A DNA stretch of 64,000 nucleotides from Alphaproteobacteria bacterium (GTDB lineage Bacteria > Pseudomonadota > Alphaproteobacteria > JAJFFI01), in assembly GCA_030066595.1 (NCBI GenBank), contig JASJBI010000022.1, forward strand, positions 62,001-126,000, in the 5' to 3' direction. Below the pieces are notes generated by a model, which did not search any database, was not told the DNA's origin, and saw only the letters and a program-made list of their open reading frames with translations. Position numbers and translations under genes: made by a program. Shown in pieces: positions 17,952 to 26,148 of the stretch (position 1 is the stretch's first letter; the number at the start of each line of letters is the position of its first letter).

Positions 17952-19955
17952 CTACAGGCCCAGCGCCTCCTTGAGCGGGTCCAGATAGCGCTCGTAGGCG
18001 CGCCAGCGATCCAGCGATGATGTGTAGATCGGCTGGCGGACCTGCTGATAGCTGGCGGTTACGACGGGGCGCTCGGTCATGTGGAAGTCCAGGCAGCGCG
18101 GATCCCAGTCAAGGCCGCAATGGGCTATGATTCGGCGGCTTTCTCGCTCGAGATTGGCAACCACGTCTTCGTATTTCACATCCAGGATCAGGCCCGGCAA
18201 AACCGTGTGCCAATGATTCATGAGATCTTCGTACAGGCGGTAGTAGCGGCCAACATTGCCCAGATCGTAGGAAAACACCTGTCCGTCTCCGAAATTCTGG
18301 ACAAAGCAGGACCAGCACGTGCTCAGCCGGTCGCGTTTGCAGTGAATGATGCGCGCGTTGGGAAACAGCAGGTGGATCAGACCGATGCGCTGGAAGTTGT
18401 TGGGGAGCTTATCCGTGACCCGCAGGGCGTCGGCCGAGCACTCCCGGAGCTGCGCCAAATAGGCGTTCGCGATCTCCTGCGCCGTGGCCCGGTCCAGTGC
18501 AGCAATGCAGTCGGGGTAGGGCAAGTCGCCACCGACGAGTTGCGGCAGATTTTGGACGATGTAGCCCATCTCTCGGAGTTCACCGGCGCCCTCTACTTGC
18601 GGATGGCTGGCGAGAATCTGCTCGACCAGAGTGGTGCCAGAGCGCGGCATCCCCAGGACGAAGATCGGCAGGGTCGACTCGTCACCGATGTCCGCCTTGG
18701 CGGCAAACAGCTCGGGGCCATAGACCCGCTTCAACTGCTCGACATACGCTGTCCGCTTGTCGAGTTCGAAGACTTCTGCGCCGCCCATCACCTGATTGGC
18801 CGCTTCATAACTCGCGAATGCCTTATCGAACTCGTGCCGCGCATCATGGATATCGCCAAGCCCATAGAGGGCGGTCGCTCTGTCCGCCGCCGGCAAGTCT
18901 TCTCGTGCGGCCAGCTCTTCCAAATGCGCAATATCGCTATCTTCGGCCTTCCCCTTGTTAAGGGTCGCCAAGTGAAATCGCGCATAGACGTGATCCGGTT
19001 TTGACGCCAGCGCACGCTCGAAATATGTACGCGCCTCGCCGAAATCACCCTGGGCCTCGCGGCAGATTCCCATCCAGTGAAGAATTTCGGGATCATCCGG
19101 CCGCACGGCCAGGAGCTTGCGAAACAGCTTTTCTGCGTTTTGACGGTCGCCCAGATCCGTCAGCGTGCCGCCGAGTTCCATCGCAATCTCGACGTTGTTC
19201 GGTTCCAGCTGGAGCGCTCGATCCAGCTTCTCCGCCGCTGCGATGAATCGGCCTTGCACCCGCAGTAAGCGGCCGTAGTTGAACAGCGCCTCGCCGAAAT
19301 CTGGATCGAGTTCCAGCGCCTGGCGGAAGCTGGCCTCAGCGTCCTCAACTCTGTCTTGGCGGAGCAGCGCCGCGGCCAGATTGCCGTGCGCCTCCGCAAA
19401 CTCCGGCACAACGGTAACGGCCCGCCGCAAATAGGCGACGGCCTCGTCGACGCGGTCTTCCTCCAACAACACGACAGCCAGGCTGTTCTGTGCCTCGACG
19501 AAGTCCGGCTCTTGGTCGAGCGCTCGGCGAAAATGGTCGATGGCATCGCCCCTCTCGTCGAGGCTCAGCAGCAAGACCCCCTTTGCATAGAGGGCGCCCG
19601 GGTCGTCCGGGTTCAGATCGAGCGCTTTCTGGCAATCCGCCAGGGCGTCCTCGATTCGGCCCATGCCCCGGTAGGCTTCGCAGCGGTTGATGTAGTATTC
19701 GGGGTCGCTCGGTCTGGCCAGGATCGCCTTGCCGATCAGCTCCGCCGCAGCCTCGAACTGACCGGTCTGGATCGCCAACAGGCCCAGAAGGTGCAGCGCG
19801 TCGGGATGATCCGGGAAGCGCTCCAGGACTTCGCGATAGCCCGCATCGGCCTCGGCCAGGCGGCCGGCGCTATGATCCTGCGCCGCCGCGGCAAGCATGC
19901 GTTGCAGATCCGCATCCTCCGGACGATCTGATTCTCTCGTCTGGTCGTTACCCAA
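17952..19955 (-). CDS. TPR-repeat sulfotransferase (2)
   Basis: The product has 667 aa. TPR units occupy about residues 12-380 (YREVLERFPDHPDALHLLGL, FRRALDQEPDFVEAQNSLAV). The sulfotransferase domain has the PAPS loop LGMPRSGTTLVEQILASHP at about residue 434 and HCKRDRLSTCWSCFVQNFGD as 3'-phosphate motif. The order of domains and the end of the protein (QVRQPIYTSSLDRWRAYERY) match the neighbours at 14111 and 19973, so the three are paralogues. It lies 17 bp after gene (3) on the same strand, probably co-transcribed. Confidence 0.88.
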   Translation of the reverse strand: MGNDQTRESDRPEDADLQRMLAAAAQDHSAGRLAEADAGYREVLERFPDHPDALHLLGLLAIQTGQFEAAAELIGKAILARPSDPEYYINRCEAYRGMGRIEDALADCQKALDLNPDDPGALYAKGVLLLSLDERGDAIDHFRRALDQEPDFVEAQNSLAVVLLEEDRVDEAVAYLRRAVTVVPEFAEAHGNLAAALLRQDRVEDAEASFRQALELDPDFGEALFNYGRLLRVQGRFIAAAEKLDRALQLEPNNVEIAMELGGTLTDLGDRQNAEKLFRKLLAVRPDDPEILHWMGICREAQGDFGEARTYFERALASKPDHVYARFHLATLNKGKAEDSDIAHLEELAAREDLPAADRATALYGLGDIHDARHEFDKAFASYEAANQVMGGAEVFELDKRTAYVEQLKRVYGPELFAAKADIGDESTLPIFVLGMPRSGTTLVEQILASHPQVEGAGELREMGYIVQNLPQLVGGDLPYPDCIAALDRATAQEIANAYLAQLRECSADALRVTDKLPNNFQRIGLIHLLFPNARIIHCKRDRLSTCWSCFVQNFGDGQVFSYDLGNVGRYYRLYEDLMNHWHTVLPGLILDVKYEDVVANLERESRRIIAHCGLDWDPRCLDFHMTERPVVTASYQQVRQPIYTSSLDRWRAYERYLDPLKEALGL

Positions 19956-19972
19956 TGCGAGGCTCTCCTCTG

Positions 19973-21793
19973 CTAGGACGGCTGCGCGGTTATATTGGCG
20001 CCCAGGGCTTCCTTCAAGGGAGCAAGATGCCGATCGAATCTGCGCCAGCGACCGACCGAGGAGGTGTATATCGGGCGGCGAACCTGCTCGAAGCTTGCCG
20101 TCGCGACCCGACGTTTGGTTTCGAAGAACTTCAGGCAGGCGTCATCCCAGTCCAGCCCGCAGTAGTCGAGGATCCGACTGGTTTCGCCTTTCTGCTCGGT
20201 CACAAGGGTCTCGTAGTCGATCTCCAGAAGTTGGACCGGGAGCACGTGACGCCAATGGTCCATGAGCCGCGCGTAATCACGGTAATAAGCGCCAAGATCG
20301 CCCAGGCGATGGCTGAAGTCCTGGCCCGTGGCAAAGTGCTGCGTATAGCACGAGATACAGGTGTCCATCGGATCGCGCCGGCAGTGAATGATGCGGGCAC
20401 GCGGAAACATCAGCGCGATCAGACCGAGATAGCGAAAGTTATCGGGCATCTTGTCGGTGACGCGTGCGGCGTTCGGCGCGAGCTTGCGCAAAACCTCCAG
20501 GTGCTTACGGGCAAGATCGGTAAGGCTCGAACGCGATAGCGCTCTGATCGCAGCGGGATACGCGATGCCCGTGTCCTTTGGCAGGGTTTCCGTTGCCAAG
20601 CGGCTGATTTCGTTCAGTTCTCCGCCACCATAGACTGATTCGTGGCTGGCCAGAATCTGCTCCACCAGGGTGGTGCCCGAACGCGGCATTCCGACTATGA
20701 ACACGGGCAGTTCCGATGGATTGCCGGCGTCGCGGTTGTCCTCGAATAGGGTCTTGTCGAAGACCTCGATACCCGCGTCGACGCCCGCCTTGAAGGCCCG
20801 CCGATCCCAACGTTTCTGCCGGGCAGCCAGTTCGTTCGCCGACCGGTAGAAGACGAATGCTTTGTCGTAAAGTCCCAAGTCCTCGGAGATCTTCGCGGCG
20901 GCAAAAGACAAGTCGATCCGGTCGTCCACGTCCGTATCGCGGGACGCGAGCAATCGCTCGAGCGCCCGGACGTCTGACGGATTGGGAGATCTTGAATGAT
21001 TGACCACCAGATTGTAGTGCGCTCTGGCGTTGTTCGGATCGATCGCCAGCACCTGTTCGAAGCAGGCGGCGGCCTCGCGGAATTCCCCAAGATCCTGAAG
21101 GCAGGCTCCCAGCTTGAGGAGGGCCTGGACCGACCGTGGTTCGATGGCGAGCGTTCGCCGAAGATCCGCAATAGCAGGTTCTAGCTGGCCAAGGTCTTGG
21201 AGAGCGGCGCCGCGGTTCAGAAGTGCAGCCGCGAAGTCCGGTCTGAGGTCGATCGCCCGGCCATAGGCGGCCACCGCATCCACGGTCCGTCCGCAGCCTT
21301 CCAGCGCCAGCCCGCGTGCAAGCTGGAAATCGGCGTCCTCGGGATCAAGCTGGATTGCCCGCTCAAAGCTTGTCAGGGCTTGCTGAGCCCGATCTTGCTC
21401 GAGCAGCGCGTTCCCCAGGTTGAAGTGGATATCCGCGACCGCGGGGGCCAGGGCAAGAGCCCGGCGAAAGGCCGCTTCCGCGTCCCGAAACCGCCCGGCC
21501 ATGCGGCAGGATTCGCCATAGTTGTATTGATATTGGGGGTTTCCGGGAGCGAGTCTCGCTGCTCTCCCGGTCAGGCGAGCGGCTTCGGCGTATTTGCCGG
21601 TTTGCTGGCTCACCAGCCCCAGCAAATGCAAGGCCTCGGCGTTCTTTGGGTTTTGCCGCAGGATCTGTCGGCAAAGATCGGTTGCGTCGGCGAGCCGCCC
21701 GCCCTCCTGTGCCCGGAAAGCCTCAGTTAGGACCCGGCGCACATCAAGGGCCGTCGGCCTGCGTCGATTCCCGTCTCTTGTCTTCGAAGTCAC
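19973..21793 (-). CDS. TPR-repeat sulfotransferase (3)
   Basis: The product has 606 aa. TPR units fill about residues 20-290. The sulfotransferase domain shows VGMPRSGTTLVEQILASHE at about residue 367, then IIHCRRDPMDTCISCYTQHF, and ends with QVRRPIYTSSVGRWRRFDRH. It is the promoter-proximal gene of a two-gene unit with gene (2). A perfect 8-bp inverted repeat (21812-21840) lies 19 bp upstream of its ATG. No signal peptide is seen, so it is predicted to be cytoplasmic. Confidence 0.88.
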   Translation of the reverse strand: MTSKTRDGNRRRPTALDVRRVLTEAFRAQEGGRLADATDLCRQILRQNPKNAEALHLLGLVSQQTGKYAEAARLTGRAARLAPGNPQYQYNYGESCRMAGRFRDAEAAFRRALALAPAVADIHFNLGNALLEQDRAQQALTSFERAIQLDPEDADFQLARGLALEGCGRTVDAVAAYGRAIDLRPDFAAALLNRGAALQDLGQLEPAIADLRRTLAIEPRSVQALLKLGACLQDLGEFREAAACFEQVLAIDPNNARAHYNLVVNHSRSPNPSDVRALERLLASRDTDVDDRIDLSFAAAKISEDLGLYDKAFVFYRSANELAARQKRWDRRAFKAGVDAGIEVFDKTLFEDNRDAGNPSELPVFIVGMPRSGTTLVEQILASHESVYGGGELNEISRLATETLPKDTGIAYPAAIRALSRSSLTDLARKHLEVLRKLAPNAARVTDKMPDNFRYLGLIALMFPRARIIHCRRDPMDTCISCYTQHFATGQDFSHRLGDLGAYYRDYARLMDHWRHVLPVQLLEIDYETLVTEQKGETSRILDYCGLDWDDACLKFFETKRRVATASFEQVRRPIYTSSVGRWRRFDRHLAPLKEALGANITAQPS

Positions 21794-21811
21794 CGGTCCT
21801 GTCCGGACAGC

Positions 21812-21840
21812 GTCTCACCGGCGGTTCTTATAGGTGAGAC
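21812..21840. promoter_or_regulatory. perfect inverted repeat upstream of the sulfotransferase pair
   Basis: GTCTCACC (21812-21819) and GGTGAGAC (21833-21840) are perfect 8-bp arms around 13 bp. The repeat sits immediately upstream of the ATG at 21793. It could be an operator or an mRNA leader hairpin. No U-tract follows on either strand, so a terminator is unlikely. Confidence 0.45.
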
Positions 21841-22302
21841 GAAGGCAGACTCTCAAGCAAGTGCTGAGGCATCGGCGCCGGTTAGACCGATATGCCGATC
21901 GGCCTTCCGAACCGGGCATTGCGAGCGGCGAATGGCATGCGCGACCTATATCGAAAGACGCAGGCGACCGCGCGTTTAGTAAACACGCAATAACCTGCAA
22001 GTATCGAACGCACTGGCGGTGCCCGGCCATGGATTCTGGGCCGTTTTCCAGGCGCGGCGAGGTCATCGGGAAGAGCCAAAAGGGGGGCATCGGCGGCGTT
22101 ATTGTTCGTATGGCCGGCGGCTGCTATGCCCTTGATGATCCATCTGTTGCGCAAACGCCACAGCCACACGAATAATACGGCACTATGCCATCATCGCCCT
22201 TGCAACCGGCCGCGCTTCCATAGGAAAAGAGCGTGTTCTCGCGTCAAACGTGGCGGGATGCCTCTTACGATATTGATATAAAGAGCTTGGAGAGGAGGTT
22301 CC
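21841..22302. other. 462-bp intergenic region between the sulfotransferase pair and the porin
   Basis: No convincing gene was seen. The region is less GC-rich than its surroundings. It holds an 11-bp palindrome GTTTAGTAAAC at 21974-21984 and a weak promoter-like pair TTGCGC (22147-22152) / AATAAT (22171-22176) upstream of the porin. The last 15 bp contain the strong ribosome-binding site GGAGAGGAGG of the porin. It should carry two divergent promoters. Confidence 0.5.
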
Positions 22303-23736
22303 ATGTTTAAGAGCAATTTGCGCTCTGCCCTGCTCGGTTCGGGTGCCGCCGTCGCCATGGTGGCCGTCGCCGCACCTGCATCGGCGGGAGAGATCGAGGA
22401 CCTGAGGGCCCAGATCGAGGCCCTGCAGGGTAAACTCGATACACTCGAGACCCGGCAGGATGCGGTGGAAAGCCAGGGCGCAATTGCCCCGGCCGCTGCC
22501 GTTGAGGCCGGTGACAAGCCCAAGTCCTGGAAGCTTCCGGGCACCAACACGTCCATGAACATCGGCGGCTACGCCAAGCTGGACTTGCTGATGGACCTCG
22601 GACCGTTCCTGGGCGATTCCTACGGCGGTTCGGTCCCGGTGACCGACAACAGCACCGGCGATCTGCGCAAAGGCACCTTCCGTGCCCATGCACGGCAAAG
22701 CCGGTTCTGGCTCAAGACCTGGACGCCGACGGACTGGGGCGAGTTGGCCACCCACATCGAGGCCGACTTCGCGGTCAACAACATCGGCAACGAAATCGTG
22801 TCGAACTCGAACGCGCTTCGGCTGCGGCACGCTTACGGCCGGTTGGGTCCGGTCTTGGGCGGTCAGTTCTGGTCCAACTTCATGGGCTTTGAGTCGAACG
22901 CCGAGACCATCGACTTCGGCGGTCCGACCGGCACCGTGTTCATCCGGCAGGCGCAGCTGAAATACACCCATGTCTTCGGCGGCAGCGGGTTTTCGGCGGC
23001 GGTCGCTGTCGAAAACGCGGAGACCACCGGTCAGCCGCAGGGCGGCACTGGGCCCGGCAGCGGCAATGTCTCCGCCACCGGCGGCAACGTCGGTCAGGCC
23101 GGCCCGGGTGTGGGCGCGGCGGGCATCGCCGTCGACCGGGCGCCCGATCTCACCGGTAAGGTGGTGTACAAGCACTCCAAGGGCGTGATCGTCGGTCGTG
23201 GTCTGATGCGATTCCTCGGCGTCGACAGCGGTGGCGGCGGCAACTCCTCGGTTGGCAGTGGTCTTGCGGTCTCCGACAACGCGGTCGCCTGGGCCTTCGG
23301 GGTCAACGGCACCTGGCGGTTCGGACCCAAGGACGCGATCGGCGGCGAGTTCAACTATGGACGGGGCCTGGGCCGGTACCTGATCGGCTCCGCGCGCCAT
23401 GCGTTCGTGTGTACATCGGCCTGCAGCAACAATGCGTCCGGCCTGAAGTTGTCGACCAACTTCGGCGGCTACGGCTGGTATCAGCACAAGTGGACCGATA
23501 CCATCCGCAGCAACATCGTGGGCGGTTACAGCCAGAACGAGCTCGACGTCAACGCCGGCACGGGGCCGCCGCTGTCGCATCTCAAGTCCAACGTGTCCGC
23601 GCACGGCAACATCATCTGGAGCCCGGTCAGCGCGGTCAACTTCGGTCTTGAAGTGCTGTACGCCCGTACGGTGTTCCACCAGCAGGGCAACAATGACGCA
23701 CTGCGGTTCCAGATCGGCATGCAGTTCAAGTTCTAA
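22303..23736 (+). CDS. DcaP-like outer-membrane porin
   Basis: The product has 477 aa. A signal peptide (about residues 1-28, ending APASA) is followed by a short coiled coil (EIEDLRAQIEALQGKLDTLE), the trimerisation helix of DcaP-type porins. A beta-barrel follows, beginning NIGGYAKLDLLMDLG and ending with a terminal Phe (QIGMQFKF), the signal for outer-membrane insertion. Two Gly/Ser/Asn-rich stretches near residues 245-275 and 305-325 look like long flexible loops. DcaP proteins import dicarboxylic or other small anionic compounds. The strong RBS and terminator suggest high, single-gene expression. Confidence 0.88.
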   Translation: MFKSNLRSALLGSGAAVAMVAVAAPASAGEIEDLRAQIEALQGKLDTLETRQDAVESQGAIAPAAAVEAGDKPKSWKLPGTNTSMNIGGYAKLDLLMDLGPFLGDSYGGSVPVTDNSTGDLRKGTFRAHARQSRFWLKTWTPTDWGELATHIEADFAVNNIGNEIVSNSNALRLRHAYGRLGPVLGGQFWSNFMGFESNAETIDFGGPTGTVFIRQAQLKYTHVFGGSGFSAAVAVENAETTGQPQGGTGPGSGNVSATGGNVGQAGPGVGAAGIAVDRAPDLTGKVVYKHSKGVIVGRGLMRFLGVDSGGGGNSSVGSGLAVSDNAVAWAFGVNGTWRFGPKDAIGGEFNYGRGLGRYLIGSARHAFVCTSACSNNASGLKLSTNFGGYGWYQHKWTDTIRSNIVGGYSQNELDVNAGTGPPLSHLKSNVSAHGNIIWSPVSAVNFGLEVLYARTVFHQQGNNDALRFQIGMQFKF

Positions 23737-23785
23737 GGGCGACGTCTAGGCATCCCGACCAACGGGATACGGAACCAAGCCAACT

Positions 23786-23821
23786 CCGGCTCCCCCGCAA
23801 GGGGGGGCCGGTTTTCTTTTT
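23786..23821 (+). terminator. Rho-independent terminator of the porin gene
   Basis: CCGGCTCCCCC (23786-23796) pairs with GGGGGGGCCGG (23801-23811) around a GCAA tetraloop, with a single G-T wobble, and is followed by TTTTCTTTTT. It lies about 50 bp after the porin stop. This is the clearest intrinsic terminator in the window. Confidence 0.92.
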
Positions 23822-23854
23822 GCCCAACGGACGGGGAAGTGAGCATGCCGACGG

Positions 23855-24010
23855 ATGGCGCGATCCACGTGCGTCGTCAGAGAGGAGCTGGCTGCGACGG
23901 ACAGCGAGGGTATCGATCGGTTGCCCGGGGACAGGCAGAAAGCGGCAAACCTAAGGGCGTTGATGACGGCGGTGCAGCGCGCAGGTGATCCCTGTGCGGT
24001 GGCCTATTGA
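23855..24010 (+). CDS. doubtful small open reading frame
   Basis: A 51-codon frame starts at the ATG at 23855 and ends with TGA overlapping the stop of the leftward gene at 24004. Its middle (EELAATDSEGIDRLPGDRQK) has plausible composition, but there is no good Shine-Dalgarno and no recognised family. It could be the remnant of a larger gene. I place little weight on it. Confidence 0.2.
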   Translation: MARSTCVVREELAATDSEGIDRLPGDRQKAANLRALMTAVQRAGDPCAVAY

Positions 24011-26148
24011 CCTTCGCGGCGCCAGGCCAGCAGCAGCGCACCAAGACCCAACAGCAGCACGAGCAAGGCCGGGAACAGCGACGTCTCGCGGACGCCGGTC
24101 ACCACGAAGTCCTGCTCGCCGCGCAGACCGATCCAGCCTTGACCGCCCAGGCGTGCCGCACCGCTGAGGCTGCGGCCCGCGGCGACCCGCCGGATCTCGG
24201 GCTCGGTGCCGTCGGCCAGCCAGAGCAGACCACCGCCGGTGGCGGAAGCCAGAGGCGCGAGCACCCGGTCAGTCGTCCGGAGATCCGCGAACTCGCGCGG
24301 GTTGAGGCTGCCGGCGGCGGCCAGGGTGGTCCGTGTTCCGTCGCTCACCCGATAAACGCCAGGACGGCGCACGGGCAGGGAGGCGGTGGATCGGCCGCCG
24401 TCGCCTTCTTGGAGCTCCACCGTGAGGCTGTCACCGGTCGGTGTGGTTACGGTGACCGGCTCTGCGTTGGGCTCCAGGCTACGACGCATGATCTCGAGCC
24501 GTCCGCCGCGCACCTCCGCCTTGAGATCGTTCTCTTCGAGCTCCGGCTCCTTCATGAGCCAGTGTGCGGCCCTGCGCAGCAGCTCGGCCTGCGGGCCGCC
24601 GCCTTCGAACCCGCGCGACCAGAGCCAGATATGGTCGCTCAGCAGCTGAGCGACGCGGCCCTCGCCGACCCGGTGCAAGACCAAGACGGGGCGGTCCGCA
24701 ACCCCCGCCAGGCCAGGCGTCCCGCGCTCGGCATCCACCTCGATCTGGCGGAACCACCTGCCCCAGCGGGCGGTCTCGCCTTCATCCAATGATCCGGGAA
24801 GATCGGCCGTGACCGGATGCCGGCGGCCGGCCGGCGTGACCTGCGGCCGGAATCCCTCGACAAAGACCCGGCCCGTCGGCCGGCCCGGCAGGACGCGGCC
24901 CAGCGGCGTGTTGAACAGGCTGAAACCCTCGGCGAAGGTGGGGCCGACGGCGACCAGCAAAGCACCACCTTTTTCAACATATTGCGCGATGTTGTCGAGA
25001 TAACGGTTCAGCAAGACGCCGCGCCGCCGATAGCGGTCAAAGATGATCAGATCGAACTCGTAGAGCTTGAGGTCGAACAGCTCGTGTACGGGGAAGGAGA
25101 TCAGCGACAATTCCGAGACGGGCGTTCGATCCTGTTTCTCCGGCGGCCGCAGGATCGTGAAGTGCACCAGATCCACCGCCGGATCCGCCTTGAGCAGGTT
25201 GCGCCACGTCCGTTCGCCGGGATGCGGCTCGCCGGAAATCAACAGCACGCGCAGCCGGTCACGAACGCCGTTGACCACTGCCACGGCCCGGTTGTTCTCG
25301 AGGCTCAGCTCGCTTGTTCCGGCGCCCGCTTCGATCTCGAAGAAGGTCGGTCCTGCATGCTCCAGGTCGAACTCAACCGTGTAGTCCTCGCCGACCGGCG
25401 CGATCGCGGTCCTCCAGGGCTCACCGTCGCGGCGGATGGTGATCGTCGCCTCGCCCCCGGCACGCCCGGCCGGCGCCTCGCCGACATCTTCGACCCGCAC
25501 CGTCATGGTCAGGGTCTTGCCGACGATGCCGTAAGCCGGCGCCTGCTTGAGTACGAGGCGGCGGTCGCGTTCGCCCCGCTCGCCCGAAAGCAGGACGTGC
25601 AGCGGATAGGAACCGGCCGACTGCTCGTCCTTTGCGGCCGGTGCGTCGTGCACTTGTCCATCGGTGATCATGATCACGCCCGCGACCCGGTGACGCGGCA
25701 CGTCCGACAGCGACCGCTCAAGGCCGGTGAACAGCCGGGTTCCGCCTCGCTGCTGGCCGGCGCCCTGGTCCTCGTCTTCGCTGACCCGGATCACGCGCAG
25801 CTCGATGCCCTCCATCGCGGCCACCCGCTCTCGTATGTGCTCGAGTGCCGCCTCGCTCCGCGCAGCGCGGCGGCCCACCGATTGACTGGTGGATTCGTCC
25901 AGCACCGCGACGGCGATGTTCGGCAGGTAGTCGCGCTCCTCGACCACCAGCGTGGGGTTTGCCAGGGTTAGCAGCAGCACCGTGAAGGCCAGGCTTCGCC
26001 AGCCGATGCCACGGGCGCGGCGCATGACTCCATAGGCCAGGATTGCGGCGCCGATCAGCGCTGCCAGCGCCAGCACCAGCCAATGCAGCAGCGGCGCGAA
26101 ACCAATACTCGTTTCGGCCCCGCTCACGACCGCCCCGTCATTGCCCAA
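24004..26148 (-). CDS. membrane protein with VWA-like and glutamine-amidotransferase-like regions
   Basis: The product has 714 aa. Two membrane helices lie near the N-terminus (LLHWLVLALAALIGAAILAY and WRSLAFTVLLLTLANPTLVV). A VWA-like region follows (IAVAVLDESTSQS, VIMITDGQVHD), then a periplasmic region and an amidotransferase-like fold (KLYEFDLIIFDRYRR, GGALLVAVGP), with a last helix near the C-terminus (LFPALLVLLLGLGALLLAW). It resembles proteins encoded with MoxR ATPases and DUF58 proteins. Its start overlaps the upstream gene by 11 bp. Enzymatic activity is doubtful because no catalytic Cys-His pair is obvious. Confidence 0.8.
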   Translation of the reverse strand: MGNDGAVVSGAETSIGFAPLLHWLVLALAALIGAAILAYGVMRRARGIGWRSLAFTVLLLTLANPTLVVEERDYLPNIAVAVLDESTSQSVGRRAARSEAALEHIRERVAAMEGIELRVIRVSEDEDQGAGQQRGGTRLFTGLERSLSDVPRHRVAGVIMITDGQVHDAPAAKDEQSAGSYPLHVLLSGERGERDRRLVLKQAPAYGIVGKTLTMTVRVEDVGEAPAGRAGGEATITIRRDGEPWRTAIAPVGEDYTVEFDLEHAGPTFFEIEAGAGTSELSLENNRAVAVVNGVRDRLRVLLISGEPHPGERTWRNLLKADPAVDLVHFTILRPPEKQDRTPVSELSLISFPVHELFDLKLYEFDLIIFDRYRRRGVLLNRYLDNIAQYVEKGGALLVAVGPTFAEGFSLFNTPLGRVLPGRPTGRVFVEGFRPQVTPAGRRHPVTADLPGSLDEGETARWGRWFRQIEVDAERGTPGLAGVADRPVLVLHRVGEGRVAQLLSDHIWLWSRGFEGGGPQAELLRRAAHWLMKEPELEENDLKAEVRGGRLEIMRRSLEPNAEPVTVTTPTGDSLTVELQEGDGGRSTASLPVRRPGVYRVSDGTRTTLAAAGSLNPREFADLRTTDRVLAPLASATGGGLLWLADGTEPEIRRVAAGRSLSGAARLGGQGWIGLRGEQDFVVTGVRETSLFPALLVLLLGLGALLLAWRREGQ

